Made by a program: the position numbers and the translations under genes. Positions 11,432 to 23,475 of a stretch of 64,000 bases of DNA are shown here, piece by piece (the first letter of the stretch is position 1; each line of letters opens with the position of its first letter). The notes under the pieces are model-generated. The model searched no databases, was not told the origin of the DNA, and saw only the letters and a list, made by a program, of their open reading frames with translations. Origin of the DNA: Muscardinus avellanarius (lineage: Eukaryota > Chordata > Mammalia > Rodentia > Gliridae); contig OY726560.1 of assembly GCA_963383645.1 (NCBI GenBank), positions 83,548,593 to 83,612,592 on the forward strand. Direction: 5' to 3'.

Positions 11432-12090
11432 AATTTTGAATGATATCTTTGCTGGGTATAGCAGTATTGCTTAGAAGTTGTTTTCTTCCAGGGTCTGAAG
11501 TAATTCATACCAGTCGTTCCTGATTTTCATGACTTGTGAAGTCTAGAGTGATTTTTATTGTTTTGCCCCTGAATGTCACCCTTACTTATGTTCTTGCTGC
11601 TTTAAGATTTTTTCCTTGCTTCTATGTTAGTCATTTTGATCATTACATGGTGTGGAGAGGTCCTTCTTTGATCTTGTCTTAATGGTATTCTGTATTTCTC
11701 CCGTACGTGAATGTTCAAGTTTTTTTCTGTGTTTGGAAAATTCTCTGAAATTATTTCTCTGAAGAGGTTTCTGGTACCATTGGTTTGTGCTTCCATCCCT
11801 TCTTCATTACCTTTTATCTGTAAATGTGTTTCATATTGTCCTATATTTTTTGGATGTTTAGGCTGTGTTGTTGTAAAATCTTCTGTATATTGTTGACTAT
11901 GTTTTTAGTTTTGAATCAACTGTCATCCAAGAGTGATACCTGTTTTCCATGTTGATAGCTTGCTAGCATTGGTTTCTGTTATAGTCTTTAATTCATTTAT
12001 TGACTCCTTCATTTCATTCAAAAGCTTCTTTCTCGTACTTTCTTAGAACCTTAGTTTCTTCATTCATTTACTGTACACTTTCTTTGAGGC

Positions 12091-12308
12091 TTTTTTTTTT
12101 TTTTTTGGTGGTACTGGGAATGGAACCCAGGGCCTTTCTACCTCCTGTCTACACTCCCAGACCTATTTTATATTTTATTTGGAAATAGGGTCTCACTAAG
12201 TTGCTGAGAATCTCACTTAAGTAACTGAGGCTGGCTTTGAATCTGCACAATCCTCCTGTCTCAGCCTTCCAGGTACTGGAATTACAAACGTTCGCCACCA
12301 CGCCTGTC
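12091..12308 (-). repeat. B1-dID SINE in L1
   Basis: Antisense with a T tract, flanked by the exact duplication tctttgaggc (12081-12090 and 12309-12318). It is inserted into the ORF1 N-terminal region of the older L1. Confidence 0.9.
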
Positions 12309-14099
12309 TCTTTGAGGCCATTAATCATATTGAAGATCAAAATTTGGAATTCTCCTTCTTGTATGTTTTGCAGGTCAGTACTGGTAATCTCTGTAGGTCA
12401 GTACCAGTACACTCCCTTGTTGTTGAGTTGTGTGAGTTTTTTTTGCTGTTTCTCATTTTCTTATTTTCAAAATTCTCAGGTTTGTGTTTCTATTGTCTTG
12501 CCATCTTCTTCCTCCTTGCATGTGAGTCATCTATATGTTATCCCTTTATAATAAGATCTATTCTGGATGTATATATTTGTCTCTACCAATCTGATGCATA
12601 CAATTATATTTTGAATTTGTCCCTTAGAGCCTCTTTAGCTATATCTTGTTCTTAGTTAAGGTAGACAGGAGCCTCTGATTGGCTTCTGGCTGCCATGCTT
12701 TCCATGCCAAAACTTCTCTGGGCCAGAGCCTGTGATGATCTGTTCAGAGCCTGCAGCCTGCTGGTTGAGATTTTAGTGCTCCACAGATACCACTGCTGCT
12801 CTGCTGATTGTGAGCCCATGATACTGCAGAATGCTGACCTCCAGCCACCATGGCCAGTGGGACTAGGCTCTTCAGAGCCACCTATTGCTCTGTGTGGCCC
12901 AGCTTTCTGAGCTTTGATGGCCCTTGGGAGACTGCCCCTGACTTGTTTGTTATGGTTCCATGAGGTACTGTCAGATACTAGCATGCATGCATGCCAGCCA
13001 CAAACTGTGCTGCTGGAGAGAGTATTGTGTTCTCAGCTTATAGCTGTTTTCAAGTGAAATCCTGCCAAGCCTATGTGTGGCCTTCCAGCCTCCAGGTGCA
13101 GCCTGGCCAAGATGGTGGTGCTGCTACTGCTTCCCGCCCAAGGCCCAAGGTCTGACAGAGAGAAATTGTACAGTTTCTTGCTTTTGGAGACTGCAGTTAG
13201 GTAGGCTGAGTTATTTTCCCCCAGACTCCGTGGGTAGATGTCCTGTGGTATTTTTTAGAGTCCCAATAGGGCTCAGTTAACTGCAAACTGAAAATCTCTC
13301 CTGCTCGAATGTCTCTAGGTATTGTGTGCTAATTCATGTTTCTGCTGTACCCAACAGTAGCCCCTACCCCTACCTCTGCAGGAGTGGTTTGCAGACTCTC
13401 AGACCCCCATGAGTCTATTTTTTTGCCTTGCAAATCCCTGTTGCTACACAGAGTGCTCTCCCACTGATTAGTTTATAGTCTTGGTGAGCATTGCTCTGGA
13501 TCTCTACTGAAATAAATGGGTTCAGCCATAGCCACAGGGTCCAGCTGGATTAGGCAGCTGGTTCCCTGTCGCACATGGAATGATATGCCAAACGCTTCTG
13601 ATGAAAGTCTCACAAAAATCCACAGTTTCTTTGCTGGAGGTCTTGGGAGCTGTGGTGCTGGCATCTGCCAGACCCAGCATGGCCTGGCCAGGCCAAGATG
13701 GCAGTGGTGCTGCTTCCGCTGCTCTGTGTTCACCAGATGAGCTATGCGGAGTTTTTTACAGTCCTCTGCTCTCTTTTCTGGCTCTGATTATGCCTCGTTT
13801 TAACTATTGTTTTGTTGAATTTTTTGCTGCTTTTCTTTCCTTGTCAAGAAGCAGTCTTCCCTGTGATTGATTGAATTTTGAGTTTTAGAGTACTTGAAAT
13901 CTGCTATTTACCTCCATGTTGCCATCTTCCTTCCTGTTTTTATATTTTTAATTTCCCTATATAATTTTTTCTGCATGTAGGAAATATGAAACATTTTGTC
14001 ATAAGCCACATTGACATCATAATAAAATGAGACGTCTGTCACACAATTCAAGTTACAAATGGAACTTGCTCAGCAATGAGCTTTCTCCCTCTTTAGAGG

Positions 14100-14290
14100 T
14101 AACACAGTATAGTGGAAAGTGACATAAGGCCATCTCAGGTTAGCTATCCATTATTATTTAGTTAAATGACTTAGAAAAGGTATCTCATTGATGTTCTGCT
14201 TCTTCAACTAGAAAGCAGGCAGAATAATGTCCACTTAAAAGGGTTCTTTGAAAGCTTAAACAAGAGATGTAGGTAGTTTCTTATTTGAAG
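14100..14290 (+). repeat. MIR SINE
   Basis: Old tRNA-derived repeat. The core reads like ttagctat...aatgacttag...tatctcattg...gttctgcttcttcaactagaaagcaggcagaataatg in spaced parts, which matches the MIR layout. Confidence 0.6.
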
Positions 14291-15026
14291 AGTTTTCTGT
14301 GTGATAGGTCCTCAAAGTTCATCTTTGCTCCTTCTACTTCTTTCCCCCAACATTTTTTTCCTTCTGTCAACATCTCTTTTATAATAAAAGTAGAAATGGC
14401 ACTATTCCATTATTGTGTCTTTTACAAACCCGATGCAGCGTATTCAATGCTGCCCTTGAAAATCTTGACAGTCTTAAAGTGTGTGCTGCAGTTTCCCCTC
14501 CAAGCCTGTGGTGCTTCACTTCTTGGTGTTTCTTTTTTCTTCTTCGTTCTTGTGCTTTTCTGATTTAGGGCAAGGAGAAAGGCTGCTCACTAAAGCACCT
14601 GCATTATTGGATCCCAAGGATGGTTTTTGCTTCCCAGTTTTTCTCTGAACTCAATAATTTCAACAAGTTGTATTGGCTTTTAAAGCCTTGTGAGCCTTGT
14701 CTGCAGAGATGGGTATCACAATAATGAGCCATATTCAAGGTATAATACTAGGTTTATCTAAACTGACTGTATTTTGGGTCAGTAAGTCTGCATACAGATA
14801 ATACTTTATCAGTGGAGAAATGAATTGCTTTGACAACTTCTAATGGAAACCATGTAGCTAAATGAGCTCTTAACATCATAAATATTTCCTAGTAAAACAG
14901 GATGACATAGAGAGAACTCAGAATTGATTAGTAATTTGTATTAGCTCTCAAATTGAGATGATAAAATAAATTAGGCAATTTTGCAAGGTCCATAATTTCT
15001 TTAGGAATTTTTTGATTTGTCTTTTG

Positions 15027-15225
15027 TTTGGTGGTATGGGGGATTGCACCCAGGGGCATTGTACCTTTGAGCTATACCCCAGTCTTTTTTATTTTTGTTT
15101 TGAAAAAGGGTCATGCTGGGTTGTTAAGAGTTTGGCAATGAGCTGAGGCTGCTCTTGGACCTGTGATTATCCTGTCTCAGCCTCCCAAGTACTAGGTTTA
15201 CAGGCATGCATTACCACATCCGGCT
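15027..15225 (-). repeat. B1-dID SINE, diverged
   Basis: Antisense; ggtggtatgggggattgcaccc at the start and ttaccacatccggct at the end. Several substitutions indicate an older copy. Confidence 0.85.
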
Positions 15226-16089
15226 TAGGAGATACTTTTAACAGTCAGTCAGATTCAATCTTGATTTCAAAAAGAGATAGGGTAATAGTGCCATGTTGTA
15301 TTTATTTCTATGTTTTTGATAATTATCAATATGGAAATTTTGATCATAGTTTTAGACTTTTAGACCATCAATTAGGATACTGTTCATTTGGAATTAGTAT
15401 AAGATGCCCCATTTATTGTACTTCTTTTGTTTGCTTATTCAAGAAATAATTATTGAGTGGATCATAGTACAGTGCATGGTATTGAGAGTGTAGAACAGGA
15501 TGTGCATGGAGCATACATTGTGTCTGGGGAGGACACATGAAAGAAGTGGATTAAACACAGTCAATTGTTTCTGTAAACTTGTGGCACTGCCTTTGAGAGA
15601 AAAGAACAGGGTCCTTTGAAAGTGCACAGTGAGTTTAAGTGTTCAGATTTGAGCAGGCTCAAAACGTGTAAGGAGCTAAGGGTGACCCTTCAGGAGAGGG
15701 ATTAGAGCACTGTGTGGGAGGAAGGGCACACAGACTTTGTGATGCTGTGGTCCTGGGCAGCTGTTTCTCCTAGCAAAGAGCTGGCATGAATGGCTGGTGA
15801 TATGGATTGATAGGTGTGGGGTGAGATGTTGGTAGCTAGGTGGATCTCGAGTGAGGGCTGTTTTCCTCTCAGGTGCTGGGTGTGAGGGAGGAGAGTGGGA
15901 GATGTGTGAGAGTGACCTTGGGGAGCAGCGGAGAGAGCAGACCAGAAGGCATGTGGCTTCAAGTGGCTATGTGTCATTTTTTCTAGCTATAGGATTAGAG
16001 GTGGTGATTTGTTGAATTGATTAAAACCTGATTTAAAAAATATTTATTGAATAGTTTATGCAAGAAACTAATAAGACATTTTTCCTTTT

Positions 16090-16269
16090 TGAGGTACTGG
16101 GGATGGAACCCAGGGGCATTCTATCTCTGGGATATATTCCCAGCCCTATTTTTTATTCTTTAATTTGAAACAGGGTTTCACTGAGTTGCAAAGGGCTTCA
16201 CTAAGTAGTGAGGCTGTGAATTGTGATTGTCCTGTCTCAGCCTCCGAAATGCTGGGGTTATACTTGGCT
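16090..16269 (-). repeat. B1-dID SINE
   Basis: Antisense, with a shortened B1 head. It is flanked by the exact 10-bp duplication taagacattt (16072-16081 and 16273-16282). Confidence 0.88.
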
Positions 16270-18087
16270 TAGTAAGACATTTAAGTGAAATACAAAGATG
16301 TGATGTGGTCTACTTTAGTTGAAGGTTATACTTTGAGAGTGGTCCTGGCCTGGGATGAGAACTGTCTTAGTGTGAAGGAGGAGAGGGCACTGTCATTGCA
16401 GGACCAGCACCTACATGTGCTTGCTCATAATCTGAATACAAAAGCTGTAGCGACAAGCAAGATTCATCCTGGACTGTGTTATGCATTTCCATGTGATGTG
16501 GTGAATGGGTGCAGAAAGGCTGACAGTGACCTGAGAGGTTTTGTGCCCAGAGGAAAGCGATGATAGGAGGATGAGGAGAGGATGCTCTCTTTCTTTCTTA
16601 CTCACTGATGCTTAGAAATGCTGCTCAAGATCTCTCTAAGCAAGAAAGATGGCATTCTTCCTCTCTATTAGGGGTTTCTATTTGCTGACTTAGTTGGACA
16701 AAAACATCTTTTGTTCCATTGTGTAAGGTTTAGAGTTGAAAACTTTCTTTTTAATTAATATTTTCTAATTTTTGAATTTTTCTTCGCTATGTCATATGAA
16801 CAATGTTTACTACTTTCTAAGTGGGGCAAAAGATAATCTTTTCTTGATAACATTTGTCTGTTTCTACCTAATGTACCTAAGCCATTGGGTTTTGTGTTTG
16901 AACACCTGGAGTTTCTTTGAAGTGGTTAATTTTTATGAATGGTGTTTAAATGAGAACACAGAGTTTAATAGTATTGTGAATATTATGTTTTTAATTTTTA
17001 TAATATCCATAATTCTTTCCTTTTAAAAGTTTAATAGAATATTGTTTATGAAGTCTAGGGTCTGCAATTTACTTTAATCTCTCTACTTCTTAAAAATATA
17101 AGGCTCACTGTAAATATTTAGAGAAGATCCCAGGCCAGGTGTTTCTAGTACCTTTGGTAAAATGGGGGAGGAGCGGCTTGCACTTTCCAGGAGTATTATT
17201 TCTATTTATTTCAAGTTTCAGATAGTGATATTGAACTGGCATTTTAGAAATCATGGAATGTATTTTACAAGTGTTTAATTTGACTTTTCTGTATGCCATT
17301 CAAATTCCTTTTGAAGTTCCCATTTATTGCATTTCTACAATATATCTAGCTGTGTGCAAAATGAATTATTTCCCCAACCTGACAATATCTCTTCAGGGTA
17401 TTTGACAGTGTTGTCATTGTTAGGGACAAAGAAGCTAAATACTAAACTAAATACTGTCTTAAGAGGGCTCAGTAACTTAGCTGAAGTTATTTAATTATGC
17501 ATCTATCTCAAAGCACTCACTGTTCTTTCTGTCATTTTTATTATTGTTCTTTGATACTTACGTTATTATCTAGAGTAGTATTCCTCTTCCATTCTTCTTC
17601 TATTTGGGGGAATGTGAAATGTACCAAGGCAATATGCTAATTTATCAAACCATATCAAAGATAGAATTATATTGTTTCTTGATTTTCCTGGTTATGTGTG
17701 TTAAGTAGTCCAGAATTGCATGGATTTAACCTGAGAGAGGAATCGTCTTTATTTCTAAAAAGCAATGGTAAAGGAAACATGAAGATCAATTTTGAAAAGA
17801 TATTAGGGGATTCTTCATGCTCTGATGCTAATAAATTGTAGTAGAATAGACTTTCATGTAGAAATGTGTATACTTGGTCTCATTGAATGCATTCCTGTTT
17901 TATTTATTTTAATTTCCAAAATATATTCTAATTAGTGTTAAATTATATGCTGTTCTCATCATTTTTACTTAAATGATCCATTGATTCCAGTTTCCAAAGA
18001 GTATCAAGTATTGGCAGAGAGTCTTACATTAAAAAAAATTTCTTGGTTTGTTCCCACTTTTAAGACTGTTCATTTCTCTTCATGTAG

Positions 18088-18185
18088 AGTTCTCAGTACG
18101 TACAGTGTGTTGCCGGGTGTCTGCAGCTGATGCTTCGGGTCAACGAGTACCGCTTTGCCTGGGTGGAAGCAGATGGGGTAAACTG
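18088..18185 (+). CDS. ATP6V1H: ATP6V1H exon (residues ~194-226)
   Basis: This is the first of six coding exons of V-type proton ATPase subunit H, a cytosolic regulator of the V1 sector that couples ATP hydrolysis to proton pumping at the Vo membrane sector and silences free V1. The exon is 98 bases. It starts at codon phase 0 with SSQYVQCVAGCLQLML and continues through NEYRFAWVEADGVN. Its last two bases (TG) are completed as Cys by the next exon. The acceptor is TAG and the donor gtgagt. The sequence matches the end of the N-terminal HEAT/armadillo-like helical domain. In other mammals an 18-residue alternative exon lies just before this point; it was not found in the window. The identification rests on recall of the family sequence and on perfect frame continuity through all six exons. 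Confidence 0.97.
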
Positions 18186-18561
18186 GTGAGTGCCCTTTAT
18201 GTTTAATATACAGTAACATTTGAAAGTATTAATCCTTGACATTTTCAAGGAAATTAATACATTTAATCATCTAAAATATTTTTTCTTATGTCTGTTTAAC
18301 AATGGATAATGCTAACCTTCTTATAAGTCAATAACTTCAAACAGCCTTTTATTTCCTCGCTTGGCTTGTGCTTTTACAAAGGTTTATGTCTCCTAAGAAT
18401 CTAATGCTGCACAAAACAGATTCTAGTTACTCAGAATTCAGAAGAGTTATAAAACTTTTGTAGTAAATTCAGGTAAAAATTAAAAAAAAAGTCTTACTCA
18501 GAAAAGAGTGAGTATAAATTATTCTCTCTAAGCCATGTGATTTAGCCCATTCTTTCTATTG

Positions 18562-18756
18562 TTGTTGTTGTACTGGGGTGTAAATCCAAGATACTATATA
18601 TCTTAGCTCTGCCCCTAGTTGTTCTTATTGTGAAACAGGGTCTTGCTAGGTTGCTAAGAATGTCAGTAAGTTGCTGAAGCTGGTCTTGAACCTGTGATCT
18701 TCATGTATCAGTCTCCCAGATACTGGGATTACAGGCATGTGCCCTCACACCTGGCT
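18562..18756 (-). repeat. B1-dID SINE, old
   Basis: Antisense, diverged. It is flanked by an imperfect 11-bp duplication, tttagcccatt at 18541 and tttagtccatt at 18761. Confidence 0.85.
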
Positions 18757-19164
18757 TAATTTAGTCCATTTTGTGTGAGGTCCTGATTAAGTACAAAACT
18801 TTTAAGAGCTGTATATTTTGTTTTAATAACCTTATATAAAGAGTCTAAAAAACCTCACAGAAAACAATGGGAATTGTTTTACTACTGGAAAGACAATTTA
18901 TTTCATACTGAGAAAACTAACTGCTTTTAAAGCAAATACTGTTTTTGGTTAGTGTAGGCATTATATCTCTGTTAGAAAATTTGTATAGGAAGTGAGTGAG
19001 GTCTTATGTAAATTAATGATATGTATGTTATCAGACTCTTTGAGACTGTTTAACTTCTAGTATGGGGAGACACCCGTGAAAGGGACTTGAGCATTCTGGA
19101 TCTCCTCAGCACACACATGCATGCAGGTTCTTAGAGTAGCTTTCTGCTTTCTGCAAAAGGCTAT

Positions 19165-19345
19165 TCTTTTTTTTTTTTTAAATTGGTGCATTATGAGTAT
19201 AGTAATAGTGGGATTCATTTTTACATATTTGTACATGCACAAAACATAATGTGGTCAATTTCATTCCCTAGCACCTCCCCTCTCCTTCCCATTCTGCCTT
19301 TCTCTGGTTCACTTTCTCTACTGATACTCTACTTCTATTTTTATT
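19165..19345 (-). mobile_element. L1 3' UTR fragment
   Basis: A T tract, then aaattggtgcattatgagtat and a CT-rich stretch ending about 19345. This is the reversed 3' end seen in the other L1 copies here, severely 5'-truncated. Confidence 0.75.
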
Positions 19346-19788
19346 AATGCAAATAGCTATTCTTATGAATTGGATTTAAGTTGTCCCAAACTACCAAATC
19401 TTCATCGATTCAGTAAGTTAGCAATTATTTTATATTAACCTGCAAAATTTAACTCTATTCATTATTATTTAATCTTTACCAGGAAAAAAGTAGCCATTAT
19501 AATTTGCCCTCTGGTCCAGTAGACCCTTTAAAAAAATATATATATATATAGTCCTTTTATGAAAAATTAATAGAACTGAAAGTGAAACAGCTGTTATAGC
19601 AATCTTTTTAATAAATAAATTTGAATGATAAATACCATAAAAGATGAAAAAAGTCATCTTATGTCCGTGAGCAAAATGCTTCAGGTTCTTTTATAAAATA
19701 TTATCTTGAAGCATTTTGTGGTGAATACCACTAGGTGAGAAGACTCTAGTTCCTTTTTGTCCTCAGAAGAAATATATTACTCACTCAC

Positions 19789-20276
19789 CAGTTCTTGAAC
19801 TTGAGAAAATTCATTTATAATATAGTCATCCAAACAGTTTAAGATTTTACTTACTTGGGTAATTTTACTGTTATTATTAGTAAATTGAAGGCTGTTTATC
19901 TCTTTGCTTTTTATTTTCTGATTAATAACTGTGAAATGTCTTCCTCTGTTAATAAAATAATCATGAATTCTCAGCTGGTTTACACTGTTGGGAGATTCAT
20001 CAGGAGGATTTATTATAGAGATGTGATCAGGATATGCAGCTGGACCATGACGGGCAAAGACAGGATGAGTCTGAAGAAGTCCACCTGCAGGCTTCCTCAT
20101 GCTCTGTCCCCTCCTGAGGAGTGAGCTGCTGAGCTCTCCTCCCAGCAGTGAAAATGCAGCAACATTTGTATGAGGCTTATGTTCAGAAAGCCCAATTACT
20201 GACTCACCTTTTAAGAGTTTACTTGAGGTTAGTGATGTTAGCACCCTCTTCCTATAATTCATCGAAATCCAGATTC
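19789..20276 (-). other. Unassigned open frame bounded by splice-like sites
   Basis: The minus strand has an uninterrupted frame whose ATG-initiated part is 161 codons (stop at 19777-19779). On the minus strand an acceptor-like accctttag ends just before 20276, and a strong donor-like gtgagtga starts at 19788. The open stretch could therefore be one internal exon of about 488 bases. The composition is protein-like (for example NPPDESPNSVNQLRIHDYF), but I do not recognise the family. It overlaps no repeat that I can name. A frame of this length can arise by chance in 64 kb, so this is only a candidate. Confidence 0.3.
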
Positions 20277-20307
20277 CTAAAGGGTAAGTAGTTGTCTAAA
20301 CAAAAAT

Positions 20308-20645
20308 ACCATAGATTGGGTGGCTTATGAGCAACAGAAATTTGGTTCTCACAATTTTGGAGGCTGGGAAGTCCAAGATCAAGGTACTAACAGATTTGGT
20401 GTCTGATGAGGGCCCTTGCTTCCTCTTTAAGGACCCATTGTTTTTTCACTTTAACTTCACTCAGAAGAAGGAGCAAAGGTTATCTCTCAGGCCCTTTTAT
20501 CAGGACACTGATTATGTTTCTGAGGGCTCTGCCCCTGTGATCTAGGCTGTGCCCAAAGGCCTCACCTCATCACACTGTCACCTTAGGGGGGCAGGATTTG
20601 ATCATGGATTTTGGAGTGTTGCAGACATTCAAAGCATAGCAATAG
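20308..20645 (+). repeat. Ancient DNA-transposon-like interspersed repeat
   Basis: The segment begins accatagattgggtggctta, continues ggaggctgggaagtccaaga and ends gacattcaaagcatagca. This is a familiar old mammalian interspersed repeat; I cannot assign the family name securely. Confidence 0.6.
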
Positions 20646-20892
20646 ATGTTCAGGATAAACCATATTGCTTGTACAAACAGTGTGGGTCCAGCAAGCTGCC
20701 CTCATGATTTAGGGAAAATTTTGCATTAGTATAGGAAACTGATTACTAGCCAAATCCCCAGAAGCCAGATGACGGTAAACCTTGCAAGCAGATACTAAGA
20801 CTGGGTAGGCTCAAGACTAGATTCCAACTCTTTTCCTGTACAAGAACCTAAAAGTAGGCTACAAAATTATGTTCCAAGTCTTTTTTTACCTT

Positions 20893-20895
<3 letters not shown>

Positions 20896-20929
<34 letters not shown>

Positions 20930-21145
20930 TTTATTTTTTATTTTTTATTTTTTTGGTGGTACTGGGGTTCCTGGAAGCCCTTCTACCTCCGGGCTACACT
21001 CCCAGACCTATTTTAACATTTTTTTTTTTAAATTTGGAAACAGGGTCTCCTAAGCCAGCGCGCGCGGCTGTCTTCGAACCTGCGCGATCCTCCTGTCTCT
21101 GCCTCCCAAGCGCAGGGATTACAAGCGTGCGCCACCACGCCCGGC
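20896..21145 (-). repeat. B1-dID SINE, young, with TTTA expansion
   Basis: Antisense copy, CpG-rich in its head (ccagcgcgcgcggct). Its A tail has become a (ttta)n array at 20896-20950. The duplication tttttttacctttt occurs on both sides (about 20881 and 21147). Confidence 0.9.
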
Positions 21146-21175
21146 TTTTTTTTACCTTTTAAAAAGATGATATAG

Positions 21176-21298
21176 CCAGCCATGATGTTGCACACCTGTA
21201 ATCCCAGTACTTGGGAAGATGAGACAGGAAGATCATAGATCTAAGGACAGCCTTAGCAGGTAATGAAGCTCTCATTAACCTACTGAGATCCTGTTCTT
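21176..21298 (+). repeat. B1-dID SINE, left part
   Basis: Sense B1-like half (cacctgtaatcccagtactt...gagatcctgttc). Its right half is missing or was displaced where the next SINE inserted. Confidence 0.8.
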
Positions 21299-21490
21299 TT
21301 TTTTTTTTTTTGTGGTACTGGGGTTTCTGGAAACCCTTCTACCTCCGGGCTACACTCCCAGACCTATTTTATACTTTTTTATTTGGAAACAGGGTCTCTT
21401 AAGCCAGCACGGCTGGCTTTGAACCTGCATTATCCTCCTGTCTCCGCCTCCCAAGCCGGGGATTACAAGTGTATACCACCACGCCCGGCT
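21299..21490 (-). repeat. B1-dID SINE, young, nested
   Basis: Antisense copy inserted into the previous SINE. The duplication agatcctgtt is present at about 21286 and again at 21491. Confidence 0.88.
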
Positions 21491-21540
21491 AGATCCTGTT
21501 TTTTTTTTTTTTAATGATAAAATGTTAAAAATGTTATATA

Positions 21541-22494
21541 GATTTTTTTTATTATTTCAAAATATATATTTTTATTTACAGGGAACCTTCTCCTTCTGTG
21601 CTTGGCTGATCTCACTTAACATAATGTTCTCCAGGGCTTTCCATCTTCTTGCAAATGATATAATTTTGTTCTTCTTTATGGCTGAATAGAATTCCATTGT
21701 GTGTATTTCCCAAAGTTTTGCTATCCATTCATCTGTTGATGGAGATCTGGGTTGGTTCTATATTTTGGCTATTATGAATTGTGCTGCTATGAACATAGGT
21801 ATGCATATGTTGCTGTATTTCTCTGAATTCAACCCCTTTGGAAAGATACCCAGGAGTGGTATAGCTGGATCATATGGTGGATCTATTCCCACCTTTCTTA
21901 AGAATCTCCACACAGATCTCCATAGTGGCTGAACTAGTTTGCATTCCCACCAACAGTGTAAGAGAGTTCCTCTTTCTCCACATCCTCGCCAGCATTTGTT
22001 GTTATTTGATTTCTTTATGCTTGCCACTCTGACTGGTGTTAGATGGAATCTCAGTGTAGTTTTGATTTGCATCTCCCTGATGGCCAGTGATGTAGAACAT
22101 CTTTTCATGTTTCTATTGGCCCTTTGTATCTCTTCTTTTGTGAAGTGTCTATTTAGTTCATTTGCCCATTTCTTGATTGGGTTGTTTGTTTTGCTTGTGT
22201 AGAGTCTTTTGAGCTCTTTGTATATTCTGGATATTAGCCCCCTATCAGAATGGTGGCTGGTAAAGATCTTTTCCCATTCTGTAGGCTTCCTCTTTAGGTT
22301 TAGTTTCCTTTGATGAGAAGAAACTTTTTAGTTTGGTGCTATCCCACTTGTTTATTCTTGCTTTTATTTCCTGAGCTTTGGGGGTTTTGTTGAGAAAGTT
22401 ACTGCCTGTGCCAATATGTTGTAGTGTTGAACCTATGCTCTCCTCTACTAACTTCACAGTCTCAGGTCTAATTTCTAAGTCTTTGTGGATCCTA
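21541..22494 (-). mobile_element. L1 ORF2 C-terminal fragment
   Basis: Antisense, 5'-truncated L1. The frame at 21758-22108 reads through the ORF2 C-terminal Cys-rich segment ([19 protein letters not shown]) and [14 protein letters not shown]. Further ORF2 sequence continues to about 22490. The 3' UTR is missing or very short. Confidence 0.88.
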
Positions 22495-22509
22495 TTTTTT
22501 TTTTTTAAG

Positions 22510-22577
22510 AAAATAGAGCTGGGGTTGTAGCTCAGAGGTAGAATGTCCCTATACTCAATTCTAGTACCCCTCCCAAG
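22510..22577 (+). repeat. ID-like SINE fragment
   Basis: tRNA-derived half only: ctggggttgtagctcagagg (box A region) and a degenerate box B. Confidence 0.6.
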
Positions 22578-23344
22578 TAAAAAGACTTGGACAATGCAAT
22601 AAGAAGGGTGGGGGGTTATGGTTTATTTCACTGTTAAATCATCTTTCTAGAATTACATACCATAGGTCTCCATTTTTAAAAATTTAGTCTTTATTAATAG
22701 TATTAGTTGTAATTATTGAATAATGATACAGTAATATCCAGGCTGACTTCATTGGGCAGTCTAAAGGTAGCATTGACCTCCTAAATATTAAAGCTAAAAG
22801 TAGATATTCCCTAAATGTAATTGGCCCCATATTTCAACAATCACTTATGAACATTAATATCCCCACATTTGAGCTCTAAAGGAATGCACATTTTTAAGAT
22901 GAGGTTTTAAAAAATAGATAAAATTTTACATCATTGGGTGACATTATACAATGGAGTATGAGATGTTCTGGGTTTGCAGGGCAGCAACTCACTAAAAGTG
23001 TTGTTAGTTAGTAACCAGACATTTTATCTCTCTACTCCCTCCATTGGTTTGATTTTTTTTAGAAAACTCTCAATTAAAGCTAAAACAATACTAAATATTG
23101 ATTTTAGCATAATGGACCTTAGCCCTTTTTCTAATCTTGGATTTGACAATTATTTATACTTGCTGAGTTCTCCGCATGTTGTTGAGTTAAAACTCAACAA
23201 AGGTTAGGTTTTACAACTTCATTTAATGACATTCTTGGACTTGTTTTTTTTTTTTTTAGTGAGCAGTCACATCTAACTTGCCTTGATGATAGAGAGATAG
23301 CAAAGGTCTAAGTGATAGAGTCTGTTCAGGTCTCTTCCTTGGGG

Positions 23345-23475
23345 AATTCTCCCTCCAACTGTGCCAGCCTATGAGCTGTTGGAGAGCATAGACAGTATCA
23401 TTTTTGCCTCCTGTTATATCCCAGGTGCCTTGCATGGTGCCTCATCAGAGATGCTCAGCAAATACTTGTTTAGTC
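23345..23475 (+). repeat. L2-like 3' end
   Basis: Spaced matches to the old LINE2 tail: gagctgttggagagcatagacag, then atcccaggtgccttgcatgg, then gctcagcaaatacttgtt. Confidence 0.5.

Larger units (their letters stand above)
10683..13937 (-). mobile_element. Second antisense L1, 5' half
   Basis: From the ORF1/ORF2 junction (10690-10790), ORF1 runs through about 12090 and on after the SINE. The 5' UTR follows, ending at ttgccatcttccttcctg (13920-13937), the reversed L1 5' end. ORF2 and the 3' UTR are absent. It is interrupted by the solo LTR at 10950-11431 and a SINE at 12091-12308. It abuts the 5' end of the previous L1. Confidence 0.8.
1..18087 (+). other. ATP6V1H: ATP6V1H upstream intron (partial)
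   Basis: Intron sequence preceding the first exon seen; it ends in a polypyrimidine-containing acceptor (TAG at 18085-18087). Most of 621-13937 is retroelement. I see nothing recognisable in 1-600, in 5671-5814, or in 16283-18087, which is AT-rich unique-looking sequence. By eye I did not find the short alternative coding exon that precedes this position in other mammals. Confidence 0.85.

Noticed and set aside
1..18087. Search for the 18-codon alternative exon that precedes SSQYVQ in other mammals
   Set aside because: No matching sequence with splice sites found by eye; it is probably before the window, though a diverged copy could be missed.
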